From Selaginella tamariscina (lineage: Eukaryota; Streptophyta; Lycopodiopsida; Selaginellales; Selaginellaceae): a stretch of 64,000 bases of DNA. Position 1 is the first letter of the stretch. Every line of letters begins with the position of its first letter. Location of the stretch: contig PUQB01000209.1 in assembly GCA_003024785.1 (NCBI GenBank), positions 243,294 through 307,293 of the forward strand, written 5' to 3'. A program made the translations under genes and the position numbers. Positions 35,962 through 47,225 of the stretch are shown here, piece after piece. Below the pieces are notes generated by a model, which was not told the origin of the DNA, did no database searches, and was given only the letters and a program-made list of their open reading frames with translations.

Positions 35962-38652
35962 ATGGTGGCGGCGGCGGTGGCGAGGCGGCTGAATCGAAAG
36001 CTTTGTTTCGGTGAGGCAGTCACACGATCTCTCTTCAACTGTTGGCGATTGGCGCCTGAAACCCTACCGCACACACGATCTCTGCTCGGCTCCGAGTTGT
36101 TGCTGTGCCGGCGATTTAGGTGCGTTTTGAATCTATGGGGCTTATAACATATTGATAGGATTTTGTTTGTCTAGAACCGTTAAGGATGCCGATCCGGATG
36201 AAACCGATTTTCAGAAGAGGTACAAACAAGCTCTGGAGAAGATGAAGGTCCTTGAGGAGGAGAAGAAGGCCAATGCTGAGAAGATGAAGGCCCTTGAGGA
36301 GGAGCTCAAGGGCCTTAAGGAGGAGCGATATCCCTTGAAGGCAAATTCATATGTTCAACCTGATGGTACGAGTCGATTGGTTGGTGTTTGCTTGCACTTA
36401 CGACTTGCTCTTTTTTTTTTTCCTTTTAGCAATGGAGATTAAGAGAGAGATGGGCCTAGCTGCATCTTGCTACGGTGAGATTTACAAGGGAAACGGTGCA
36501 AGTACCCTCAAGCGAATTCTCGAGTCTCGACTTGCAGATTTTACGGAGGGGAAGCATTATTCAAAGTACGTGGCGATCACTAACAGCTCCTGTATGGGCA
36601 AGACCAAAACCGTCCTTGAGCTTGGTCGTCAGCAAGTATTTGTTTTTTATTGCTCAACGGCAAAGCTGGGGTCCAGCACGTACCCGCCGCGCACTCTTGG
36701 TCTTGCAGATGAGCTGGAGTCTGGTTCATCGGGTTCTACTGCTGCAATGACTTTGTATCTGCTTGCGTGGCTGCATGAGTTACTGGACTTTGTGAAGGGA
36801 AAAGATGTGGAGAAAGGAGATTTGGCACGGGAATGGCTCGAGATTCAAGAAAATTCTTTCAAGGGCGACCAGAAGGAGAAACTCTCCCACAAAGTTTTAC
36901 AGAGGTGGCGGAACTTGACTCAAGAGCCTTGGGTGCGGAACTTTACTGGAGCCTTTGAGGTCATGGCGCAAGAGGAGTGGAAGCTCCAGCAGAAGCTGGT
37001 GAAGGGTATTGAAGATGTGCTTAAGGAGTTGGACTACAAGAAGGGTCTGAAGCTGTTGTACGTGATGGATGAAGTCAAAGGACTACTGCGTGACAATAGT
37101 TCTTTAGAGGCAAACTTGCCGATGAGAAGAAGCATGTCGGAAGCTGGGTCGCGGTACTCTACTGGTTGTGATGGATACGTCTGCCAGAGTTGGCGAACTG
37201 GCGCCTGCGGGAGAGGACGACGAGAGCAGGAGGGCCAGAATTATCAGCACGGAGTTGTTGCGTCCGGTCTGCCGTGTTAATAACTTGGACTTGTTGGTTG
37301 TAGATGAGGACGAGCCTGGAGCCAGAGGTATCAAGGAGTGGCTGGAAGATCCCCGAAGATGGACAAAGTATGGGAGAGCTTTCTGGGGTCTGCGGTTTGA
37401 GAGAGAAAGAGACATTTTGAACCTGCTCAACATCGCCCAGGCCAAGCTGTTAAATATCAGCAAGGTGGCAAGCAGAAAGAGCGAGAGCGAGGTGGAGAGG
37501 AAGAAGAAGACAAAGTTACTGGAGATTGAGCCATCCAAACTTTCCTTGGAACAGGCAATTAGCTTGTTCGCTTTCACTGTGGGGATTGAGATCCTTCCTG
37601 GACATCATCTAGCCCAAGACATGTCGGCTTCCAACTTGACTGCCATGGCTATCATTCCTGAGGATCGTAGAAGATTCTGGACCGTGGCGCCTGTCGAGCC
37701 CGTTCTGTCTGCAGCAGCAGGAGCCTTCTTTCAGGATGCTGCAGTACTTTGTAAAGCCCTCGAGCTGCTCAAGAACAGTTTGCAGGCTGGCATACTGTAA
37801 TGACCGGAGGTCAGAGGGCCCAACTGGTCTCCAATACGTACCTTATGATGGCAATGTGGCAGTGCCGGGAAAGGAGGCTGGAATGCTCAACTGTGTGCGG
37901 ACTTTGGATTTGATGAGGATGCTTATCGGGGATTATGCGGATAAGCTTCCTGCCGTACTCCAGGACAGCTTTGTCTTTTTTAACAGGATTATTTGCTTGG
38001 ATCACCCTCCTTCGCGGAAAGAGGCGTTAGAGTATGTGAAGAGGGGCTGCATGTGTACAGGTAGTTTGGATAACACTTGTAGAGGTGCAGATAGCTACTT
38101 CTTTGTTCTATGCCGCTCCAAGGATGCCAATGGACAGAGGACAGGTGAGTTTGCGTTAACCGAGGATAACATCACTTACGCAGTCACAAGCGTGAAGACG
38201 GCCGAAATTACCAGTGAAGCCAAGTCGAAGCTCCGGGCACAGTACATGGGCATTAGAGTATCCGATGGTTTACCTTATATCACTATGATCCACGGTGTCC
38301 AGGATGAAGGTGGAGAATATTGTCGACGCATTTTCTTACCTGAGGATGAGCCTAAAGGGAGGTGGGGTGTATCTCTACATGGACTTAGGGGTCCTATTGC
38401 GGAGGGAGATTATAAGAATTGTATTCCTTTGCTACGGCAAACTGCATGTGAACCCAGTATTGTGTGCGGAGGAGGAAGATCGAAGTACTTACGCTCAGTA
38501 CAATCCGTGGACGTTTGCGTCGTTGCTCCCTCGCCACCTCAAGGAACGTGTTGAGGAAGATAAGTTGCTTTTCCGGAATGTTCCTGAGGAGGATATTGAG
38601 GGAAGAAAACGTCTTGATGAAGCTATTAGAGCTCGTGGACTTAGAATATGAT
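35962..38652 (+). pseudogene. Crinkler-like P-loop NTPase gene, frameshifted
   Basis: The ATG at 35,962 follows a telo-box-like AGGGTTTTA. Exon 1 (to about 36,119) is Arg/Leu-rich, like an organelle or secretion leader. Exon 2 (36,174-36,364) is a Lys/Glu coiled coil (KMKVLEEEKKANAEKMKALE). Exon 3 (from about 36,430) has a P-loop-like SSCMGKTKT near 36,590, a likely Walker B LLYVMDEV near 37,055, and a downstream block LLVVMDTSARVGELAP near 37,160. This order is typical of the Crinkler (CRN)-related NTPase module known from oomycete effectors and also present in some plants and fungi. The reading frame changes at about 37,115, 37,795 and 38,310, so the gene is a pseudogene or has sequence errors. 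The C-terminal part (YNPWTFASLLPRHLKE...) ends at TGA 38,650. It lies directly downstream of the NLR2 remnant. Confidence 0.65.
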
Positions 38653-38736
38653 TATTGTTGTTGTCTTTTTTAATGTGAATTATTAATATTTTGTATACAT
38701 TCGTCATGATAATCACAGTATACATACGTGTGTGTG

Positions 38737-38749
38737 TGTGTGTGTGTGT
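38737..38749. repeat. (GT)n microsatellite between CRN-like gene and XDH end
   Basis: A short GT tract in the 250-base spacer between the two convergent genes. Nothing else is seen there. Confidence 0.8.
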
Positions 38750-38904
38750 AAATGTACAGTTAAATGTACATACTATGTTAAAACATCAGCTGTCTGGTTT
38801 GTATATAATAATTCCCTTTGATAATGGAATAATTTATGTAAAAGAATCAAATTAAGAAGTATAACTAATGTTTGTACAATATATACAAACTTACATGGAT
38901 ATAT

Positions 38905-39146
38905 TCAAACACTCAGTTTTGGGAGGTAATCTGGAGCAGCAAATGGGGCAGTAATGTGATCAGCACATGCCATTCTTATTCTCTCGGGTGTTGCCGGGCT
39001 GTTGAGAACGAACCAGCCATGTACTGAGTTCTCCTCCCTTGCCGAAGAGATGGCCGCCTTGATGGCAAAGAATGCAGCTGCAGCCAAGAACAGTGGTGGC
39101 TCTCCTACTGCCTTGGAGGAATGTATAGCCTTTGGATTAGGTGCAT
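38905..39146 (-). CDS. XDH: Xanthine dehydrogenase, C-terminal exon (runs into the N gap)
   Basis: Read on the minus strand from the gap: [20 protein letters not shown], then [37 protein letters not shown] and the end PKLSV (stop TGA, complement 38,905-38,907). KAVGEPP carries the Glu that acts as general base at the molybdenum centre. The exon is open and looks intact. In a normal gene it follows the VSLLK exon, which here is at 5072-5246, next to transposon copy A. Both ends border the same transposon family, so the intron between them is where the transposon inserted. The N gap hides the join to copy B. Confidence 0.85.
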
Positions 39147-39565
39147 NNNNNNNNNNNNNNNNNNNNNNNNNNNNNNNNNNNNNNNNNNNNNNNNNNNNNN
39201 NNNNNNNNNNNNNNNNNNNNNNNNNNNNNNNNNNNNNNNNNNNNNNNNNNNNNNNNNNNNNNNNNNNNNNNNNNNNNNNNNNNNNNNNNNNNNNNNNNNN
39301 NNNNNNNNNNNNNNNNNNNNNNNNNNNNNNNNNNNNNNNNNNNNNNNNNNNNNNNNNNNNNNNNNNNNNNNNNNNNNNNNNNNNNNNNNNNNNNNNNNNN
39401 NNNNNNNNNNNNNNNNNNNNNNNNNNNNNNNNNNNNNNNNNNNNNNNNNNNNNNNNNNNNNNNNNNNNNNNNNNNNNNNNNNNNNNNNNNNNNNNNNNNN
39501 NNNNNNNNNNNNNNNNNNNNNNNNNNNNNNNNNNNNNNNNNNNNNNNNNNNNNNNNNNNNNNNNN
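39147..39565. other. Assembly gap (419 N)
   Basis: A run of N at the exact border between the XDH last exon and transposon copy B. The left terminus of copy B should lie inside it. Confidence 1.
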
Positions 39566-39581
39566 TTTAGGATTTTGGCTC

Positions 39582-39589
39582 AGTCGGCA
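39582..39589. promoter_or_regulatory. Half-site AGTCGGCA at the left end of copy B
   Basis: This is the same half of the central palindrome found three times at the right end. It lies 92 bases beyond the stop codon of the methyltransferase-like gene. Confidence 0.5.
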
Positions 39590-39680
39590 ATTAACAACAA
39601 AAAATATTTAAATCATAGCCATGTTTATACTGTATTATTAAAGTTTTATTTCAACACCAAAGAGTACAATTCAACACTTG

Positions 39681-42600
39681 TCACTTCTTCTTACGATTGA
39701 GCAATGCTGCAATTCGTGAACCACCAGTCCTACTTGACGTCGCTATTGGTTGGGTTGGGATTTCCTCTGGCTGGATGTTCTCTTTAATCCTGTTCATAGC
39801 AATTCTCCCGAGCTCAGGGTTCTTCTCAGTCCCAACAATGTTTCTCCCCAGCTCGATAGCTGCAAGCATTGAGGACCCCGTACCACTGCCTATATCCCAG
39901 ATAAGATCACCTGGCCGGGTGAGTCGTTCTATCACGAGCTGCATCAATCGAGTGCTCTTCGGTTGGTAGTCCATCCTGCATGTGAAGATAATGGTAAATA
40001 CTTAAATTGTTGAAATGAAATGCCTACCATGGTTCTTGGAACCGCTCAGGATTATCAACAAGAATTGTTGATGACAAACGCAGCGGATTATCGCGCAATC
40101 CTCTAGATGCATCTTGGAAGACAAGAAGGAGCAGGATGCTCTCCTGTTAAAACATCAAAAATCATTAATGAACTTCATGAATAAAGAAAAAAGTACCTTC
40201 ATCTTGTTGCGGTAGCCCCAACCACGCCCTCTGTAGATGTAGTACGTTGCAGCAAGTTGAAGGTCCACCACACTTGCAGCTCGGACAACTTGATCCCAGG
40301 TGTTTGCTGCAGCAAACACAACCAACCAACCATTTGCAGCCATATGCATACCTGCAAACTGGAGTGCTTCATCGAACTTCACTGGATCAAGGTAGAGGTA
40401 TGGCGTATCACTCGTTGTATTTCCTGGCAAGGTCCCATTTGGAAGGTCGAAGATCACCAAGTTGAAACCATATTCTCCCGCAATATGCTGGTAGCGAGTC
40501 TGGCTGTCAGCTGTATGGTACCTGGCCACCTGTGTCTGAACTTTTCTATAAGGAACCAGTCTAGCGTCAGGAACCTCCTCTTCCTTCTCATCCGTGAGCA
40601 CGGCCTGTTGCATCTCCTCGATGTCATCAATCGCCAAGAAATTATCACCTCGAGTTGTAGCAAGTGAAGGGACGAATGTGACCAAGTCATCCTTGATGTC
40701 CATGGTTCCCTGCGATGGTAGCACTTCAGATAAATTGAAGAAGGCAGCTGGATCGCGAGTAGTGGAGGTGCCAGCTACTGTATCTGAGGTCTTCTTTGAC
40801 TGCTGCACAGGCTGACGCCGCTTTGCCTTGGCCTTTGTCTTCTTAATGAAGTCGACCTCTGCCGGATCCCATGAGATGCATGGGAGATCTTTTGAGTGTT
40901 CATTGTAGAGATCCTTCTCCCATGTTGGTGGTTGCCCAGGTGGATAATCAAGCCAGAACGGTACGTTACACGTTCGAACTCTGTCAGGCCAGATCTTGTC
41001 TTCGACCACATGTGTGGTGCTTCCATGTAATCTGACCAGAATACCATAGTCTGTGTGTGAGGCACCTTTCTCGCTGCGACATACCTGTAATGAACATATA
41101 GTAGTGTCAGAATGTAACAATGTCAAGAAGATCATCCTTACCTCCAAATCATCCTTCTTGCTGTCTCTTCGTGTTCGAGGAACTCTTTCGGCTCTATGGA
41201 GTAAGTGAACTTCACACACTCATGGAATGGCTGGAACATCACGTTCTTGCATTTTACCCGCACTTCATCGTACCAAGTCGTGAAATCTGTAACCGGCCTG
41301 TCCACTCGCCATCCTCGATGAGTCCCGTGAGAATCTGTACTGCCTCCTCTCTGATTGCCGCCAATACAAATCGATAGTAAACCACCTTATCCACTCCTTA
41401 TCCTGAACACCCGGCAATCCAAGTGTCTCAGTTTTATTGAAGTACATGATTCTCGTCTCGTTTGGAATTCTCGCCCTTGAAAGCGCGTACAGCTTTTCCA
41501 ACCCCATCCATCTGCATTGTTTCCATGTGATTTGGGTCACCTTGTCGAACCACTCTTCACCCAATGCAGGATCGATGATGGCTAAGATCTTCATCATGCG
41601 CTTGTCATGCTTAATGTAGACCTGTTGTTGCTCCTGGTATTTGTTGCCTTTGGATGCCCTTGCAGCCTTCTCAAGATCATCCTCAATCTCACTCTGTAAT
41701 TCACAGACGTAATCAACTAAGTAATATAAGTGTGAGACGTGGTACCTCAAAAAAATCTTTGCACAGATCAAATTCGGAAGTGGATGCCAAGCTTGTTGTC
41801 CAGTGCGCTTTCCTTCCACTTTCTTATGTCATCTCGTTCCTTGTCACTGAGCCTGGCCAAGATCTTCGCTGTGCCCTCCTCACTGGTGCAACATGTCTTC
41901 ACAGATAGCAGAAGATGTGGCAGTGTGGTTTGCACTGCCGTTGCGGAGGAACTGCATATTTGAAAATCTCGAAGTTAGTTAATCCTATGATCTAGAGGTC
42001 ACTATGTTTACCTATTAATTTGCTGAAACATTGTCACAAGCTGAAGATTATCCATGACCCCAGCACGGATGAAGCCTGAACGCACTCTCACTGCCCACTG
42101 ATTCTTATCTTCCGTGTCTTCTATGTACAGCTTCTGAAGCACCTTTAGCCTGTGATTACCATCCCAACAGATGAACTTCTTCATCGAAAGCATTGGTGCC
42201 CATTGCCGGAACATGTCAGACTGAAGCTCCTCCTCAAAAGCCAAATGCTGAGCATACATCGCTTCATCGCTTCTCAATGCTGCCAGATCTGCATCTGTCA
42301 TGGGGTCCCCAACTTGAAGGATGAACTGAGTGGTGTTGCGCAAATAACCAACTGCCTTCTTGAAACTCCTAGTCAAAGATTCCAGATCCGCTGGATTGAC
42401 TCTCCGCACCTGCTCATTTCCCAGAATTCGGCAAATAGGGACATCCGGTGCCTCTCCATATTCTCGGATTGTGATCTTCGCGAGAAGACGCACTGCACTC
42501 TCCGAATGCATGCTGGCTGCAATGTTGTAAACTTCCTCATTATCTGGCACTTCTGCTTTACCCTTCTTCTTCTTCTTAGCAGCCTCTGAATCTCCAGCAG

Positions 42601-42970
42601 CTTTGCGTCGTCTCTTCTTGTTCTTGGGTTCATCCTCTTCGTCACTCGACAAAGTCACTGCGCATGAGGCTTGTGTGCCTTCTGTCTGCTCCTGTGTCTC
42701 CTGTGGTAAGACATCATCCTCAACTTCTTCAACAAAGTCTGATTGTTCTTGTTGGGGTTGAACTACATCCTCTTGCTCTCCTGACCAGTCCTGCTGGCTT
42801 GCCTGTTCAACTGGAGCATCACTTGAAGGTCCTTGTTCCTGAACCACAGCCAGCTTCCTACTTCCTCTCCCACGACCCCGACGCCCTCTCTGAATTGCAG
42901 CTCTAGCTTCTGCTTCTCTCTCAGTAGGCTCCTTCATCTTCTTTTCTTGTAAACGTTGTGAAGAGCGCAT
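39681..42970 (-). pseudogene. ParB-like + beta-type amino-methyltransferase-like protein of copy B
   Basis: Exon 1 (about 42,013-42,970) has a basic/acidic N-terminus, a KKRRRK cluster and then a ParB-like domain with DGNHRLKVLQKLY (ParB/Srx GxxR motif). Middle exons (41,750-41,955, 41,142-41,695) are helical linker. The C-terminal exons are about 40,197-41,086 (FDLPNGTLPG, at the place of the catalytic (D/N)PPY motif IV), 40,026-40,147, and 39,681-39,966 with the SAM-binding loop LIWDIGSGTGSSMLAAIELG (stop TGA 39,681). Motif IV before motif I is the beta-class order of DNA adenine/cytosine amino-methyltransferases. Frames shift near 41,765, 41,375, 41,300 and 41,070, so it is broken or misread, although its domains are well kept. 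The role is inferred: DNA binding at the palindromes and perhaps DNA modification of the transposon. DLPN lacks the usual aromatic residue, so activity is doubtful. Confidence 0.65.
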
Positions 42971-43054
42971 CTACAAAAGCAATAAGGTTTAACAAAAAAC
43001 TGTAATAAATGTTCAAAGATGTTTAATAAAAATTAAAAAAACATACTAGCCCTC

Positions 43055-43495
43055 ACAGTCGGCGTGCCGACTGAGAGAGCAGTTGCTGTAAGTCCCAGTC
43101 GGCATGCCGACTGGGCCTGGCAACAAAGGGAGCCCAGTCGGCATGCCGACTGGGACTGGCACAAAGGGAGCCCAGTCGGCATGCCGACTGGGACTGGCAT
43201 CAAAGGGTCCCAGTCGGCATGCCGACTGGGACTGGCAACAAAGGGAGCCCAGTCGGCATGCCGACTGGGACTGGCAACAAAGGGAGGCCCAGTCTGGGAC
43301 TGGGAACGAAGCAAGGCCCAGTCAAAATGCTAGGTGGGACTAGAACAGTCAACCCTAGTCAAAATGCTGACTGGGGCTGGAACAGTCAACCCCGGTCAAA
43401 ATGTTGACTGGATCTGGAACAGTCCACCCCAGTCGGCCTGCCGACTGGGACGGACAACGAAGTCAGTCCGAGTCGGCAGGCCGACTCGGATTTCT
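43055..43495. repeat. Palindrome array between the divergent genes (copy B)
   Basis: Like copy A: five units of CCAGTCGGCATGCCGACTGG with a 37-39 bp period between about 43,095 and 43,270. These are preceded by the variant CAGTCGGCGTGCCGACTG and followed by a broken unit (CCCAGTCTGGGACTGGG at about 43,288), diverged units and two closing palindromes. The spacers differ slightly from copy A, so unit order has been reshuffled since the copies split. Confidence 0.9.
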
Positions 43496-43950
43496 TGCAA
43501 CTGTGAAGAGATGTAAAAAGATGAACAGATCATGAAAAGATCATGAGCAGATCATGAAGAAATCAGAAAATACTCCCCCTCAATGGAAGCCTATTGTGAT
43601 TAATCCCTGGAGCCACACTTGCTCCACGAAAACCTAGCCGCCCTAGCTGCCCTAGCCGCCCTAATTGCAAAACCCTAGCCGCCCTAAATCAATTAAAAAC
43701 CAACCTAATTTCTGTAAACATATTGCATGCATGATCGCCACTTGTACATAGTAAAACTTTTTAATTTACAAAAAACCTACCCAGACGCAGTAAATTAATT
43801 TCACTCTTCTACCCAGACGCACGCAATTAATATTATTTTTAATATTTGTCAATGAAATGATTGCCTCACGACTAACAAACACATTAACCATCGTGTGTAA
43901 TATGTTCATTGTCTTTGAATTTTAACTTTTGTTTGTTCCATTTTTGCTAC

Positions 43951-46900
43951 ATGGCAAGAATCAGCTACAATGGTGTTGACAAGGACTTCCCTGCAGATGA
44001 AGATGGTATTGCATTTGTCTTTGAAACAGATCTCAGGTCTGCATTTGACATTCCACCTTGGCAATCTTTTAAAGTGCTGCATTTGATGTCTGTTGTTGGT
44101 GGAGATGCTGCGAATGTTGAGGTAGAACCAGAAGGGGCAAGAGCTAGCAGTTTTGTGTATTACACACTTCTTCCTTCCAAAGGACCACTATTCCGGTTGG
44201 AGACAACAGATCGGGACAATTCTATGGTAACAATACTTCGCAATAGTCAGAGATGTAGGATTGGGAAGCAACTGGTGGTCTCGTCATCGATTCAGCAAGT
44301 TGCTGAGGTCCCAGAAGATTGCAACGGAAATGTGATTTACGAGTTGCCAGCACACGAAACAATGAAGGACAAGTACAAAGGGATGAATAGGAAGGATGGG
44401 TGTGATTACTGGACTCAACGCTGCACAACACATTGGAATGTTCCAGCTCGTGTTAGTCAGTTCATGTATTGGCCACATGAAATGCGTAAAGGAAACATGT
44501 CCGTTCATCAGCTTCAGTAAGAAAGCAAATGACTGCCAATTTAAGGGCACCATTGATAAAGTCCAGTTATCTTCAGATGGTAGAGTGCTTGGAATGAAGT
44601 GTGTGCATTGCAACAATGAGCCCCTTCTAGTGCAGACATGCTCCGTTGTTGCATATTACATAATTCCAGATGATATCACATGCACGAGGCTTTTCATCCA
44701 TCTTGGAGAACATCAACACCCACGTAGACCACCCGAATCCATGGTCTCTAAAGACAGAGCTAAGGAGACAATCAACAAAGCAGTCGCTGCAACCCCAAGA
44801 ACTAATCAACGTGTCATAGAGTTTCAAGCAGCACGCAATATAATTTTGGAAAAACTGGTAACAGATTCTGGAGATGTATCATACGACAAGGTTCTGTCAG
44901 ATCTACTACCACTCACAAATCACCGCCGGTAAGCAAAAAAATTATTATTTCCTTTTGGAGATGCTTAACCTTTCCACTGTAGAACAAGAGAATGGATATC
45001 TCAGGCTAGAACAAGAGACACTCGTTTCAAAGAAGGTTACGAAGGACTTCTGCAGTTAAAGAAGAAGCTATCAATCCCATTCATACATGTTATCCACATA
45101 CCCGGAATGGACCTCAACGGAGCTGAAGAGCAGCCTTTAATCTTCAAAATGACGGTTGCCGGCCCAGGATCCGGAATAGACTACATTAGAAGGTGTCAAT
45201 CTGGAGGTGATCTCGAACAGCAGTGGGTGGTGCTAGACCACACATATCGTATTGATGATTGGTGTACACTGGGAATACATCTCTATGATCCATTGTAAGT
45301 ATTAACATATCTATGTTTTAAAATACTTACTAATATAATGCACTTATGTTTGTGTAGTTTAAGGTCGATGGTGACACTTGCTTATGGTGACATGATCAGG
45401 GAGGATAGTGTGGCGGTGATCAAATTTTTGAACACTATGCTTCAAGTGTGCAGCAAGCAAGGACTTCATAATGTGAACTTTGCGGGGTTCATGTCAGATG
45501 AGTTGCAATTTTTTGCGTCAAGTTTTCAACAATGGGTCAAAGATGAGAGGAAGAGAAAGGAGTTGTTTGTTCCATTACATGCAGTCAGTGCGTCAAGTTA
45601 CAAAGAAGTGGATACTTGAGGAACACAGGGAGGAGCACATGAACCTTGCACGCTCATGGCCTGCAGCACTAACCAACCAAGATAAGTTGGAACGACGAGT
45701 AATGTTGGAGTCATTTTGGGAAGGCAGGTCCAGTAACGTTAGCGCTTTGCAAACATGGCTGTCATGGTGGGCAAGACATGAAGATCATATTTCCATGACA
45801 GAGATAATTGACTTGACAGAAGATGGTGTTGCGAATGTGCCTACCACTAACAACTCCGAAGTTGTTCATGCAAGAGCACGAAGAGCAAGGCTGACGAAGC
45901 GTGTTCCTTTGTTGGAGGCAACAATGTTAGATTTAACAGATGCTGTTTTCCAAAGTGCAAAGGTCAAGGCATCATTTGAAGGGAGATATTCAGGCACAGG
46001 TCCTTCCATGGAAACTCTTCTGAAACGTGCACAGCAGAAACTTTCAGCGGGAAAATCAGTGTCTCCAACAACTTTTGCAAATCTTGTTAGTGATGAAGAG
46101 CATCTTGCAAGTCCAGAGTTTGCCTCTACAACAAATGTTCGTGTTCGAACCGTTCGTCAACCGTCAACTGGGGACCATGGGATTGATGCACTTCGTACAC
46201 ATAGACATGACACACAATATGCAGAACAAGTCATCCCAAATGCACGCAGGAAAAAACTCAAGTTTCAAGATGTCAATGTCACTGAAAGAGAGACGTTGAT
46301 GACTCAGTGGGCCATCAGACGCATTGGGGAGGCAAGTCAGGTGAAATGTCTAGGTCTCACTCAGGACGGTAACAGCAAGTGTGGCAGACCCATAGGATAT
46401 CCACATCGTGTACCGGCACCAGGATTTCACGGTAGACGGCAATATACAAATGCATTTGGGAACATTGAGTTCACTCATCAGATGTTATGGTTCTGCCCAC
46501 GCGATTCTTGTTGCTTCAGACGACCATATGCAGGGATTCCTCCTGAGAGTATTCCAGAAGTTCCAGAGGTTTGGCCAGTTCAAAAAGGAACAAACTTGAA
46601 TGCAAATGAGGTTGAAGCTCTTCTGAAAGCAGGATTCAAGTTGGAGGGATTTGAAGAAATGGTAGACGACAGTAGTAGCCGAATGGATCGAACACCATCA
46701 CCACCAAGAGGAGAGGGAGCACATAGAGTACCAACATACCATGGACGGAGTGTGCGAACACCAACAAGAATGTCCAAGGAACATGAGAAACATTACAACC
46801 AGGCAAAGATTCTTCAAGGTCGGATCAACAACGTGGAGGTGGTTCAAAGAGGGAAGACTGAGGCCTTCATTGTCTCTGCAGGCATGCAATCTGCTAAGGT

Positions 46901-47111
46901 AACAATTTCTACTGTTCCGTCATGCACTTGTGCAACTTTTCAGAAAGCCAAGAACTGGAGCCCCTGCCAACACATGTATTTTGTGTACACTCATGTTCTT
47001 GGATTGGACCCAACGATTACTTACTTCTTACAGAGGCGGACCCTTACTCCAGCAGAAGTGCATCGGTTATTGGTTGATTGCAAGCGCAATGTCGAACCTG
47101 CGACCTTTTAA
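43951..47111 (+). pseudogene. MULE-like transposase, copy B (zinc finger, DDE-like core, SWIM)
   Basis: The ATG at 43,951 (MARISYNGVDKD) is preferred over an upstream TTG frame. Exon 1 to 44,930 has the WRKY/GCM1-like module CIGHMKC..CVHC..GEHQHP. Two bases are missing near 44,457, shifting the frame. Exon 2 (44,982-45,295) holds WVVLDHTYRI (likely first catalytic Asp). Exon 3 (from 45,359) holds LAYGDMIRED and NFAGFMSDE (likely second Asp). Just after it, where A and C read MSDESGAIW / MSNEASAIW, copy B has a different 20-base stretch and a frame change. From about 45,515 to 47,111 the frame is open: ERSCLFHYMQSV (CxxH), EEHREEHMNL (possible Glu), a long linker, C/H-rich CGRPIGYPHRVPAPGFHG..CPRDSCCF, and the SWIM finger CTC..SPCQH (46,923-46,975). 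Stop TAA 47,109. A transposase of this layout binds element ends and cuts DNA. Confidence 0.8.
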
Positions 47112-47113
47112 GT

Positions 47114-47172
47114 AGTCGGTATAGTAAAGTCTAGTCGGCAAATAATTAGCGTTTTTCACTTGTTGGTCGGCA
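47114..47172. promoter_or_regulatory. Half-sites near the right end (copy B)
   Basis: AGTCGGT at 47,114, AGTCGGCA at 47,133 and GGTCGGCA at 47,165, as in copy A. They are in the same orientation as the left-end half-site at 39,582. Confidence 0.6.
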
Positions 47173-47207
47173 TTTTATATTGAAAGTTAAAGATAATCTA
47201 CTTGGCA

Positions 47208-47225
47208 GAATATTCTAGAATATTC
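47208..47225. promoter_or_regulatory. Perfect heat-shock element in the right end (copy B)
   Basis: GAATATTCTAGAATATTC, four GAA/TTC modules, identical to copy A. It is followed by GAATATTCCTGGATATTC and GGGAATAT up to 47,267. Confidence 0.6.

Noticed and set aside
37104..37577. Minus-strand frame opposite the Crinkler-like gene
   Set aside because: It is a Ser/Leu-rich shadow of the real plus-strand coding sequence.
39002..39700. Long plus-strand open frames across 39,147-39,565
   Set aside because: They are made of N and are an artefact of the gap.
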